Part shown: piece by piece, positions 7,250 through 14,503 of the stretch
How the letters are laid out: every line of letters begins with the position of its first letter
Position numbering within the stretch: position 1 is the stretch's first letter
Source: an uncultured Oscillospiraceae bacterium
GTDB lineage: Bacteria; Bacillota; Clostridia; Oscillospirales; Oscillospiraceae
Direction of reading: 5' to 3'
DNA: 15,984 nt
Assembly: GCA_934636045.1 (NCBI GenBank)
Contig: CAKTZP010000036.1
Span: 1 to 15,984 of the forward strand
Notes under the pieces: generated by a model
Seen by the model: only the letters and a program-made list of their open reading frames with translations
What the model was told of the DNA's origin: nothing
The model's database searches: none
Position numbers and translations under genes: made by a program

Positions 7250-8404
7250 ATGCAGATAGAAGCAATTAAGGCACTTCCTGAAAAGGATCAGGAACGTGCA
7301 GTGGAGATTCTGAAAGAGCTGGTCCGTAAGGATAGCTCAAATCCCCCGGGACGGGAGTATGAAGTGGCAATCTACGCTGCTGATATACTTTCAAGAGCCG
7401 GATTCTCTGTAGAAATGGACGAATATGAAAAAGGACGTTGCAATGTTGTGGCGACCTTCGGTGATGCCGAGGAAACAGGGCTAATTCTTATGGGACATCT
7501 GGATGTGGTCCCGGCAGTTGGCACATGGAAACATCCGAAATTTGAGCCCGAAGTTGAAGACGGCCTAATGTACGGCCGGGGAACATGCGATATGAAGGGC
7601 GGTGTTGCTGGCATTATGGCTGCAGCTGCCGCTTTTACAGCCTCCGGCGTGAAGCCGGACAAGAATCTTGTCCTTATTTTAGACAGCGATGAGGAAAATG
7701 GCAACAAAGGAATCGACCGCCTGTTGTCCAAGGGCCCTCTTAAGGCCGAAGCGGCTGTGGTAGGGGAGCCCAGTGAAGGAAAGCTATTATTAGGAAATAA
7801 AGGATATTCATCATTCTACATTCGCACGACAGGGATTTCCTGCCATGCCAGCCAGCCGGAAAACGGTGAAAATGCTATTTATAAGATGGCAAAAGCAGTA
7901 TCCGTGCTGGAAAAATACGCTGAAGAAGTGGGAAAACAAGCCGACCCCTATCTGGGACATGCCTCTGCTTCGGTAGGGACAATCCACGGCGGATCGAGAA
8001 TCAATGTGGTGCCGGATTCCTGCGTCTGTGAATTGGAGCAGCGGCTGCTGCCTGGGGACGACGCGGGGGAAATCCTGCAGGAACTTCGTTGTCGTTTGAA
8101 CGGCATCGCTGAGGTTCTTCCCCGAGAGCATATCACCATGCCAACGCTTTTGGACCCGGAGCATCCCTTCACTCGCATCACTGCAGAGGTTATGTCTGCA
8201 GTTCTGGGGAGAGAGCCGGAATCAGGCGTTTTTACCGGAGGTACCGAAGCGGCCTACATTTCGCAGTTTGGTATTCCCACTCTCATCGTTGGACCGGGTT
8301 CTCTGGCTCAGGCCCATTGTGTTGATGAATATGTTTCAATTCTGCAGGTCAGACAGTGTGCAGATATATATTACAGACTGATACAGAGAATCTGCATCAG
8401 CTAA
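7250..8404 (+). CDS. M20-family metallopeptidase / N-acyl amino acid deacylase (ArgE/DapE/ACY1 type)
   Basis: Dinuclear zinc hydrolase of 384 residues. Metal and catalytic residues are all visible: His83 and Asp85 in GHLDVVP, the bridging Asp114 in GRGTCDMKGG, catalytic Glu148 with metal ligand Glu149 in DSDEENG, Glu173 in GEPS, and the late His356 in AHCVDEYV. His199 lies in the dimerisation domain segment (CHAS). ATG 7250 is chosen because GAGGT (7236-7240) precedes it at good spacing; the open frame upstream runs through a hairpin. Members remove acyl groups from N-acyl amino acids or cleave dipeptides. Here it could deacylate an N-acyl amino sugar acid or release an amino acid from an imported conjugate. 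The exact substrate cannot be assigned. Confidence 0.9.
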   Translation: MQIEAIKALPEKDQERAVEILKELVRKDSSNPPGREYEVAIYAADILSRAGFSVEMDEYEKGRCNVVATFGDAEETGLILMGHLDVVPAVGTWKHPKFEPEVEDGLMYGRGTCDMKGGVAGIMAAAAAFTASGVKPDKNLVLILDSDEENGNKGIDRLLSKGPLKAEAAVVGEPSEGKLLLGNKGYSSFYIRTTGISCHASQPENGENAIYKMAKAVSVLEKYAEEVGKQADPYLGHASASVGTIHGGSRINVVPDSCVCELEQRLLPGDDAGEILQELRCRLNGIAEVLPREHITMPTLLDPEHPFTRITAEVMSAVLGREPESGVFTGGTEAAYISQFGIPTLIVGPGSLAQAHCVDEYVSILQVRQCADIYYRLIQRICIS

Positions 8405-8422
8405 AAGAGGGGAGCAGAAACT

Positions 8423-9391
8423 ATGATTATCAACCTTCAGGATGTGGCTGAGGCCCGTCGGCTGATTGCACCATACATTCATCATACGCCTTTGATTCAT
8501 TCCACGCGTCTTTCAGAGCTGTGTGGAGCTGAGTTTTACATGAAATGCGAGAATCTGCAGAAAACAGGTGCCTTTAAGGCCAGAGGCGGCATGAATAATT
8601 TGCTGCACCTCACGCCAGAGCAGAGAAGCCACGGCGTAGTGACAGCCTCCTCCGGAAACCATGCCCAGGGTGTTGCCTTTGCTGCCCAGATGTTCGATAC
8701 CAAATGTGTTCTGTGTATGCAAGACTGGTCCAGCCCCGCAAAGGTTGCTGCCTGCAGGCAATACGGTGCTGATGTGCACCTGATTCATGGAGATTCCGTG
8801 GATACCCTGGTGGAAGCGGAGCGGCTCAGAGATGAGTGTGGCTACATCTACCTTCATCCGTTCAATTCAGCGTGGACCATTGCGGGTCAGGGAACCATAG
8901 GACTGGAGCTGCTGGAGGATTTGAGAGAGATTGATACTGTGGTTGTCCCTGTCGCGGGTGGCGGACTGGCCAGCGGCGTCGGAATGGTTCTCAAGGAGCT
9001 CTATCCCCATATCAAGGTCTACGGCGTTCAGCCGGAGCACTCTGCAGCCATGAGAGCTTCTCTGGACGCAGGTCATGTGGTGACTCTGGATCGGTGTGAG
9101 ACCTGCTGCGATGGTTTGGCAGCAATGGCGGTAGGAGATGCTACTCTGGAAATGGTAGGTCATTACCTGGACGATGTGATTACTCTGACGGAGAAGGAAA
9201 TCCGCAGTGCGGTGGTTACCACTCTGCAGTATACCAAAATGCTCATTGAACCTTCTTCCGCCACTACGGTAGCTGCTATCCTGGGACACAAAATCCCAGT
9301 GAGTGGGAATGTGGTGGCAGTGGCTACCGGCGGCAACTGCAGTCCTCAGCTGGTCAGTGAGATTTTTGCGGAATACGCCAACAATCACTGA
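8423..9391 (+). CDS. Threonine/serine dehydratase-like PLP enzyme (fold type II), no regulatory domain
   Basis: This 322-residue protein has the catabolic threonine dehydratase layout. PLP-binding Lys52 is in KTGAFKARGG, the substrate loop SSGNHAQG is at 76-83, and the phosphate-binding glycine loop is VAGGGLASG near 177-185. There is no C-terminal ACT-like domain, so it is not the isoleucine-feedback biosynthetic form. Family reactions are beta-elimination of water from L-threonine or L-serine, giving an enamine/imine that becomes a 2-oxo acid plus ammonia; related members racemise serine or act on 3-hydroxyaspartate. The RidA-family gene downstream fits this chemistry. GAGGGGAG precedes the ATG. 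In this context a 3-hydroxy-2-amino sugar acid is a possible substrate, which would give a 2-keto-3-deoxy product. That is inference. Confidence 0.88.
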   Translation: MIINLQDVAEARRLIAPYIHHTPLIHSTRLSELCGAEFYMKCENLQKTGAFKARGGMNNLLHLTPEQRSHGVVTASSGNHAQGVAFAAQMFDTKCVLCMQDWSSPAKVAACRQYGADVHLIHGDSVDTLVEAERLRDECGYIYLHPFNSAWTIAGQGTIGLELLEDLREIDTVVVPVAGGGLASGVGMVLKELYPHIKVYGVQPEHSAAMRASLDAGHVVTLDRCETCCDGLAAMAVGDATLEMVGHYLDDVITLTEKEIRSAVVTTLQYTKMLIEPSSATTVAAILGHKIPVSGNVVAVATGGNCSPQLVSEIFAEYANNH

Positions 9392-9427
9392 TTCCTTTGG
9401 AAATCAGCGAAACGATGGAGGGACATC

Positions 9428-10600
9428 ATGGAACTATCTAACATGGTGCAGCAGATCAGCGGCTGCGCAGTTCGCGAGATGTTTGACGAGGCTGAAAAAA
9501 TCAAAGATCCTCTCAGCTTTACAGTGGGGGAACCGGACTTTGTAACACCTCGAGCAATTATTGATGAGGCCTGCCGTTACTGGCAGCAGGGCCTTACGCA
9601 TTATACTCCGAACCGGGGCATTCTTGAACTGCGGCAGGCCATTGCTGAAAACCACAAGGATCTGATGAAGGTCAATCCAGACACAGATGTCATGGTGTCC
9701 TGCGGTGCTACTGAAGCATTGCAGATGGCACTGTTTACGATTGTGAACCCCGGAGATGAAGTAATCGTTATTACTCCTGCCTGGCCGAATTACTTTGGAC
9801 AGGTGGAAATGTGCGGCGGCATCGTACATCCCCTGCCGGTCAGGGAGGAGAATGATTTCCTGCCTACTCCGGACGACCTTCTTGCGGCCATTACGCCCCG
9901 AACCAAGGCAATCATTTTGAATTCCCCCAGCAATCCTACGGGAGCTGTTATGGATTATAAAACCTGTGAAGAGATTGCGGGGGTTCTGAGAGAGCATCCT
10001 GTTTATATTATTGCCGACGAGATCTACAGCCGGCTTGTCTATGATGCGCCATATACCAGCATCGTATCCTTGCCGGGACTTTTGGAAAAAACCATTTATA
10101 TCAGCGGATTTTCCAAAATGTTCGCCATGACAGGATGGCGTCTGGGTTATGCCATTGCAAAGCCGGAAATCATTGCAAATATGACGAAGCTCCATGAATA
10201 CGGAGCCTCCTGCCTGCCGGCGCCCAGCCAGATGGCTGCGGCATATGCACTCCGGCATTGTGACGAGGCAGTGGAACATATGCGTTTGCAGTACGGAAGA
10301 CGTCGGGATCTTCTGTGCAATCTTGTCAATGATACTCCCGGCATTTCCATACGCCCGCCTAGAGGAGCATTTTACGGATTTATTAATGTAAAGCCTTTGA
10401 TGAAAGCTTCCGGTATGGATTCCAGGGCACTGTGCATGGATATCCTTCGCCAGACAGGAGTCGTTACTGTTCCGGGCTCCGGCTTCGGCGAAGCTGGAGA
10501 GGGATATATCCGCATGACTTATGCAGCTTCTGAGACGAAGATCCGGGAGGGTATCTGCAGAATCCGCAGATATATTAGCGAAAAGCGGCTTTTCGATTAG
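9428..10600 (+). CDS. Class I/II PLP aminotransferase (fold type I)
   Basis: A 390-residue aminotransferase. Visible landmarks: VGEPDF (33-38), HYTPNRG (58-64), SPSNPTG with Asn169, ADEIYSR with Asp197 and Tyr200, and the PLP Lys230 in SGFSKMFAMTGWRLGY followed by Arg238 on phosphate. A late Arg in YIRMTYA (about 367) would bind the substrate carboxylate. It belongs to the broad aspartate/alanine/aromatic aminotransferase group, and sequence alone does not pick the amino acid. Pyruvate made by the operon's aldolase is a natural amino acceptor. GGAGGG lies just before the ATG. Its role in the pathway is the least clear in the cluster: it may handle an amino acid released by the M20 enzyme. Confidence 0.88.
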   Translation: MELSNMVQQISGCAVREMFDEAEKIKDPLSFTVGEPDFVTPRAIIDEACRYWQQGLTHYTPNRGILELRQAIAENHKDLMKVNPDTDVMVSCGATEALQMALFTIVNPGDEVIVITPAWPNYFGQVEMCGGIVHPLPVREENDFLPTPDDLLAAITPRTKAIILNSPSNPTGAVMDYKTCEEIAGVLREHPVYIIADEIYSRLVYDAPYTSIVSLPGLLEKTIYISGFSKMFAMTGWRLGYAIAKPEIIANMTKLHEYGASCLPAPSQMAAAYALRHCDEAVEHMRLQYGRRRDLLCNLVNDTPGISIRPPRGAFYGFINVKPLMKASGMDSRALCMDILRQTGVVTVPGSGFGEAGEGYIRMTYAASETKIREGICRIRRYISEKRLFD

Positions 10601-10613
10601 GAAGGAGAAATTC

Positions 10614-11639
10614 ATGCCTAAAAAAGTAATTACATTCGGCGAAATTATGCTGCGCCTCATGCCGGAAGACGGCTATCGGCTGCTGCAGAACGAAAACCTC
10701 CGGGCTACCTTCGGCGGAGGGGAGGCAAACGTTGCAGTTTCCCTAGCAAACTACGGAGAAGATGCTGCTTTTGTAACGGCTCTTCCCGACAACGCCATAG
10801 GCGATGCTGCAATCCGTGATCTGCGGAGCTTTGGTGTGGATACCTCTATGATCCTCCGTCAGGGAGACCGCCTCGGGGTCTATTATGTGGAAAAAGGGCA
10901 GTCCCAGCGGCCTTCTACCGTGCTCTATGACCGGAAGAATTCCTCGGTTGCCGAAGCCTCTCACGAAGACTTTGACTGGATGAAAATCTTTGAAAATGCA
11001 GATTGGTTCCATTTTACCGGAATTACGCCTGCTTTATCGCCGGAACTCTTTACTGCATGCATGGAGGCCTGCAGGGCTGCACGGAAAATGGGAGTGACGG
11101 TGAGCTGTGACCTTAACTACCGAAAAAAGCTCTGGACCACGGAAGAGGCTCGAAACGCCATGACTCAGCTTATGCCCTATGTGGATATATGCATTGCTAA
11201 TGAAGAGGATGCAGATAAAGTCCTAGGCATCCGGGCAGAAGACACCGATGTAACTGCCGGAAAACTCTCTGAGGAGGGCTATTGCAGAGTTGCCGCTGAA
11301 ATCAGCGCCCGCTATCACTGCAAGGCTGTGGCGATTACCCTCCGAACGTCCATTTCAGCCAGTGACAATCGGTGGGCAGGCCTGCTTTACTGCAATGGCC
11401 AATGCTTCCTTTCTCACACCTATGATGTGCGGCTTTGGGATCGGGTCGGTGGAGGAGATTCTTTCGGTGGTGGTCTTATCTATGCCCTGCACCACAATTA
11501 TGAGGCGCAGGAAGCTGTAGAATTTGCTGTGGCAGCCTCCTGCCTCAAGCAGACCCTTCAGGGAGACTTCAACCGGGTAACGGTGAAAGAAGTGAAAAAC
11601 CTTGCGGGAGGGGACGGCAGCGGCCGCGTAGTTCGCTGA
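10614..11639 (+). CDS. kdgK: 2-keto-3-deoxygluconate kinase (PfkB family)
   Basis: ATP-dependent sugar kinase of 341 residues expected to phosphorylate 2-keto-3-deoxygluconate to KDPG, the substrate of the first gene in the operon. It shows the N-terminal TFGEIMLRLMP, the ribokinase-family signature GGGEANVAVSLANYG (34-48), SCDLNYRKKLW near 164-174 and the second signature WDRVGGGDSFGGG with catalytic Asp282. The ending LAGGDGSGRVVR is characteristic of this KDG kinase subgroup. The open frame extends upstream into the aminotransferase gene, but GAAGGAG at 10601-10607 fixes ATG 10614. Kinase and aldolase at opposite ends of one transcript are the strongest pointer to a KDG-producing pathway. 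Confidence 0.92.
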   Translation: MPKKVITFGEIMLRLMPEDGYRLLQNENLRATFGGGEANVAVSLANYGEDAAFVTALPDNAIGDAAIRDLRSFGVDTSMILRQGDRLGVYYVEKGQSQRPSTVLYDRKNSSVAEASHEDFDWMKIFENADWFHFTGITPALSPELFTACMEACRAARKMGVTVSCDLNYRKKLWTTEEARNAMTQLMPYVDICIANEEDADKVLGIRAEDTDVTAGKLSEEGYCRVAAEISARYHCKAVAITLRTSISASDNRWAGLLYCNGQCFLSHTYDVRLWDRVGGGDSFGGGLIYALHHNYEAQEAVEFAVAASCLKQTLQGDFNRVTVKEVKNLAGGDGSGRVVR

Positions 11640-11713
11640 TTCCCACTGTAAAACCTTTGCAGTGTCGGCAAAGAACATATTCTCTAAATCCAAATTAACA
11701 GGAGGAAATTATT

Positions 11714-12172
11714 ATGACAGCTGTAGAAAAAAGACTTTTAGACAATGGCTACAAGATTCCAGAGTGCCCTGTACCTATTGCCAGCTATGTTCCCGCGCGT
11801 GTGGAGGGTAAATACGTTTATTTGTCTGGTCAGACGTCTTGGGTGGACGGAAAGCTTCTGTACACCGGCAAAGTCGGTCGCGATCTGACTCTGGAAGAGG
11901 GCTACGAATCAGCTAAGTATGCAGCATTGCGTTGCATCAGTGAGCTGCGCTCCGTGGCAGATCTGGATAAGGTAACCATTGTGAAACTGAATGGCTATGT
12001 AAACTGCGATCCAGAGTATACCGCACAGCCCAAGGTAGTAAATGGCGCATCTGATCTTTTTACGCTGGCCTTTGGCAACAAGGGCAAGCATGCCCGCGCA
12101 GCGATCGGCGTTGGCTCACTGCCTGACGGTGCTTCGGTAGAAATAGAAGCGATTGCTTATATTGAAGATTAA
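11714..12172 (+). CDS. RidA/YjgF-family enamine/imine deaminase
   Basis: This 152-residue protein is of the longer RidA subgroup, with KIPECPVPIASYVPA near 14-28, VYLSGQTSWVDG near 35-46, GKVGRDLTLEEGYESAKYAA and PKVVNGASDLF. The Arg that binds the substrate carboxylate in RidA corresponds to Arg128 in GKHARAAIGVGSLP, and the acidic site residue to Glu143. Family members speed hydrolysis of 2-aminoacrylate or 2-iminobutanoate released by PLP lyases. Having it in one operon with two PLP fold-II enzymes fits this role directly. GGAGGAAAT precedes the ATG. The 74-base gap before it holds only a weak 6-bp hairpin (11655-11673) and no terminator. Trimeric cytoplasmic assembly is known for the family. 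Confidence 0.9.
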   Translation: MTAVEKRLLDNGYKIPECPVPIASYVPARVEGKYVYLSGQTSWVDGKLLYTGKVGRDLTLEEGYESAKYAALRCISELRSVADLDKVTIVKLNGYVNCDPEYTAQPKVVNGASDLFTLAFGNKGKHARAAIGVGSLPDGASVEIEAIAYIED

Positions 12173-12209
12173 ATAAACCTTTCTCTGGGATTATCTGAAA
12201 GGAATTGTT

Positions 12210-13454
12210 ATGAGTTACCAGTTGGTTTGCAGAAGGTGCGGGGCATACCATACGGAAGATCGATTCCGTTGCCCCGCCTGCGGCGGTATCTTGGAGTGCC
12301 GTTTTGATTTGACTGATCATGCATATTTCTGCAATATTTTCAGGAATGCGCGGCATTTTTGGGATTATCGGGAGCTTTTTCCGCTGAATTCAGGAGAAAG
12401 GGTCAGCATCGGCGAGGGAGATACTCCGGTATTTGCAGCAAAAAATCTGGCTGCAGCCCTCAAAATGGACACGGTCTACATTAAGAATGAAGGGCAGAAC
12501 CCTACAGGAACCTTTAAAGACCGTTGCCAAAGCGTGGCTTATTCCAAAGCTGTCGAAATGGGAGCAAATGCCGTGGTCATCGGCTCTGCAGGAAACGCAG
12601 GAGCTGCAGCGGCAGCCTACAGTGCAGCTGCCGGCATTCCCTGCTTTGTCTTTTTGCCTGCCTTTACCCCCATGGAGCGGATTGCACAGACTCTGCGCTG
12701 CGGCGCTCATGCAATAAAGATAAAGGGAAATGTATCTGATTGCATTGAAATGCTGGAAGGGATCTGCAAGGAAAGAGGTTGGCAGAACGTGAGCACGGCA
12801 CATGCCTGCAATCCCTTCCAGGCAGAAGGCTGCAAGACAATTGCCTATGAGTTGGCAAGAGATCTGAACTGGCAGGTACCTGACTGGCTCCTGGTACCCA
12901 TAGGAGGCGGCGGAATTCTCTCCGGTATCTGGCGAGGATGGTGCGATCTCAAGGAGGTTGGCGTGATTGATCGTCTGCCCAGAATTGTCGGCGTACAGGA
13001 AGACGGCTGCGCTGCAGTTGTAGATGCTTTTGACAAACACGCAGCTCCAGACGAAATACAGCGTGTCAAGCATCCCAGCGGCGTAGCTGTGGCAATTCAG
13101 GATGCTTTTCCGCTGGACGGCTGTACCGCCTTGCAGGCAATTTACGATTCAGAAGGCACAGCGGTGGCAGTGAGCGCAGAGGAAATAGCAGAAGGTCAGA
13201 GCCTTATTGGCAGTACTGCCGGCGTGTTCGCAGAACCTGCCAGCGCCAGCACTGTGGCGGCGCTGAAGAAGCTCCGCGAACAAAATGTGATCGGCAGTGG
13301 GGAAAGTGCCGTCTGCATCATTACAGGCAACGGCCTCAAGGATCCTGCGTTTGCTGTTGCACATGCGAAGGAACCAGCCGTTTCTGAAATGGATGAAGCG
13401 CAGCTCAGTCGGATTATCGACGATTATCTAAAGGAGGATCAGGCAAAAGCCTGA
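12210..13454 (+). CDS. Threonine synthase-like PLP enzyme with N-terminal zinc ribbon
   Basis: A 414-residue fold-type II PLP protein. An N-terminal zinc-ribbon-like module has Cys7, Cys10, Cys21 and Cys24 (CRRC and CPAC). The PLP Lys103 is in NPTGTFKDR, SAGNAGAAAAAY follows near 136-147, and a glycine loop PIGGGGILSG lies near 230. Homology and automatic naming point to threonine synthase, but no homoserine dehydrogenase or homoserine kinase gene is nearby. The loop reads SAGNAG instead of the usual SSGNTS-like sequence of true threonine synthases. A catabolic role is therefore at least as likely, for example a second ammonia-lyase or beta-replacement enzyme on the operon's amino acid. AAAGGA precedes the ATG. 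Confidence is for the fold and family, not the reaction. Confidence 0.85.
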   Translation: MSYQLVCRRCGAYHTEDRFRCPACGGILECRFDLTDHAYFCNIFRNARHFWDYRELFPLNSGERVSIGEGDTPVFAAKNLAAALKMDTVYIKNEGQNPTGTFKDRCQSVAYSKAVEMGANAVVIGSAGNAGAAAAAYSAAAGIPCFVFLPAFTPMERIAQTLRCGAHAIKIKGNVSDCIEMLEGICKERGWQNVSTAHACNPFQAEGCKTIAYELARDLNWQVPDWLLVPIGGGGILSGIWRGWCDLKEVGVIDRLPRIVGVQEDGCAAVVDAFDKHAAPDEIQRVKHPSGVAVAIQDAFPLDGCTALQAIYDSEGTAVAVSAEEIAEGQSLIGSTAGVFAEPASASTVAALKKLREQNVIGSGESAVCIITGNGLKDPAFAVAHAKEPAVSEMDEAQLSRIIDDYLKEDQAKA

Positions 13455-13468
13455 GATAGAGCCTCATG
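13431..13468 (+). promoter_or_regulatory. Ribosome-binding site separated from the MBL start by a hairpin
   Basis: AAGGAGG at 13431-13437 is the only strong ribosome site for the ATG at 13466, but it lies 28 bases away. Between them TCAGGC (13439-13444), AAAA, GCCTGA (13449-13454) form a perfect 6-bp hairpin that includes the stop codon of the upstream gene. Folding it shortens the effective distance to about 12 bases. An in-frame TAG at 13457-13459 rules out an earlier start. Confidence 0.5.
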
Positions 13469-14206
13469 AGATTATCAGAACATATCAGTATGGTTGCCTC
13501 CGGCAACAACGGGCTTGCCCTTACCCATGCACTGGACTGCAATGCCTACCTGCTGGACAGCGGTGACGGCCTAATTCTCATTGATGCCGGAGTGGGTATG
13601 GACAATGAGGCAATCGTCCGGGAAATCGAGCGCGATGGCTACCGCGTGGAAGATATCCGGTACATTGTTATCACGCATGCCCACGCGGATCATGCAGGCG
13701 GTGTTCCGTATTTTGCAGAAAGATCCGGAGCGGAAATCCTTTCTACTGCGCATGAAGCGGAGGTGCTAGCAGACCGGGAGCTGATGGAAAGCACGATGAC
13801 GGATTATATTGCAGTCGGCTTTTATCCTGAAAAATATTGCTTCGAGGTGATTCCCTCTGCAAATGCCTTGAATGACGGCGACATTCTGGAGTTAGGAAAT
13901 CTGAAACTCAAGATTCTGGAAGTCCCGGGCCACACCGGCGGATGTCTTTGCATCTATGGAGAAATTGACGGGAAAAAGACCCTGATTTGCGGAGACGTAG
14001 TTTTCTTTGATGGATATATTAATCTAATCAGCATTTTTGACGTAAATCTGCTGTCCTATAAGAAAAGTCTGCTCCGTCTGGACGAGCTGGAAATCGACAC
14101 ACTTCTTCCGGGACACCGTCAGCCTCTTATGAATCGAGGGAAGGAAGCGGTTACAAAGGCTGCGGATGCCTTCCGCCTTTACAGCGTACCACCTTCCATT
14201 TGCTGA
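13466..14206 (+). CDS. Metallo-beta-lactamase fold hydrolase, possible lactonase
   Basis: A 246-residue MBL-fold protein with the complete dinuclear metal site: His71, His73, Asp75, His76 in HAHADHAGG, His156 in VPGHTGG, Asp177 in ICGDVV, and His217 in LPGHRQP. It has no signal peptide, so it is cytoplasmic. The family includes lactonases, glyoxalase II thioesterases and other hydrolases, and the motif set does not choose between them. In an operon with a possible sugar 1-dehydrogenase, opening of an aldonolactone is the attractive role, but this is inference. It is the last intact gene of the cluster, and 14 bases after its stop a further ribosome site leads into IS debris. Confidence 0.87.
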   Translation: MRLSEHISMVASGNNGLALTHALDCNAYLLDSGDGLILIDAGVGMDNEAIVREIERDGYRVEDIRYIVITHAHADHAGGVPYFAERSGAEILSTAHEAEVLADRELMESTMTDYIAVGFYPEKYCFEVIPSANALNDGDILELGNLKLKILEVPGHTGGCLCIYGEIDGKKTLICGDVVFFDGYINLISIFDVNLLSYKKSLLRLDELEIDTLLPGHRQPLMNRGKEAVTKAADAFRLYSVPPSIC

Positions 14207-14220
14207 AATTGTATAGCAGC

Positions 14221-14236
14221 AGGAGAAAATAGAGTG
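14221..14236 (+). promoter_or_regulatory. Orphan ribosome-binding site at the broken end of the operon
   Basis: AGGAG at 14221-14225 with 8 bases to GTG at 14234-14236 has ideal geometry for a translation start. The frame from that GTG gives only 22 codons (stop TGA at 14300-14302) and runs straight into the IS481-type end. It looks like the leader of a lost next gene of the operon. Confidence 0.5.
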
Positions 14237-14503
14237 TCAAGGGAAACATGGGTAACAAATAGGGAAGAGACATGGGTTACAGTCTGCGGATGTGGCGGTT
14301 GAGGAGTTTTCCCTCGACGGCGTCGACCGTTGCAATGATGTAGTTGCGGTAGATGATCGAGAATTTCTCATTTTCCGCAAAGCGAACCTCAACGCGAGTA
14401 TCCGCCATGGACTCGCTGAGGAACAAGTGGAGCGAACCAAAACGCAGATGTCCCCAGCTGTTGACCTTGAACAGCTTTGCACCCTCGTCGTACACATAGC
14501 GTT
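14235..14503 (-). mobile_element. Truncated IS481-family element, one end retained
   Basis: The sequence from TGTCAAGG at about 14235 looks like the terminal region of IS481-type elements: it begins TGT and carries two close copies of ACATGGGTWAC (14248-14258 and 14269-14279) just outside the transposase stop. The remaining internal part codes for a transposase C-terminus on the minus strand (14277 to about 14503). The other end and most of the transposase are missing, and the copy abuts hcp-derived sequence. It cannot move by itself. The right boundary is approximate. Confidence 0.65.
14277..14503 (-). pseudogene. C-terminal remnant of an IS481-type transposase
   Basis: The minus strand encodes about 75 residues running from YVYDEGAKLFKVNSWG through LFLSESMADTRVEVRF and YRNYIIATVDAVEG to a HIRRL terminus and TAA at 14277-14279. 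This pattern is the C-terminal tail that follows the integrase-type catalytic core in IS481-like transposases. The core with its DDE residues is absent. The frame stays open upstream to 14945, but that part is antisense to hcp and has no transposase character. Confidence 0.7.

Noticed and set aside
10521..10613. Upstream extension of the KDG kinase into the aminotransferase gene
   Set aside because: The strong GAAGGAG site before ATG 10614 and the typical KDG kinase N-terminus starting there make the longer form unlikely.
9434..10660. A 408-codon minus-strand open frame opposite the aminotransferase
   Set aside because: It lies antisense to a well-supported aminotransferase with all catalytic residues and has no recognisable motif. 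It is a codon-bias shadow.
11655..11673. Small hairpin CTTTGC/GCAAAG in the gap before the RidA gene as a terminator
   Set aside because: The stem is only 6 bp and no T-run follows, so it cannot be supported as a terminator or attenuator.
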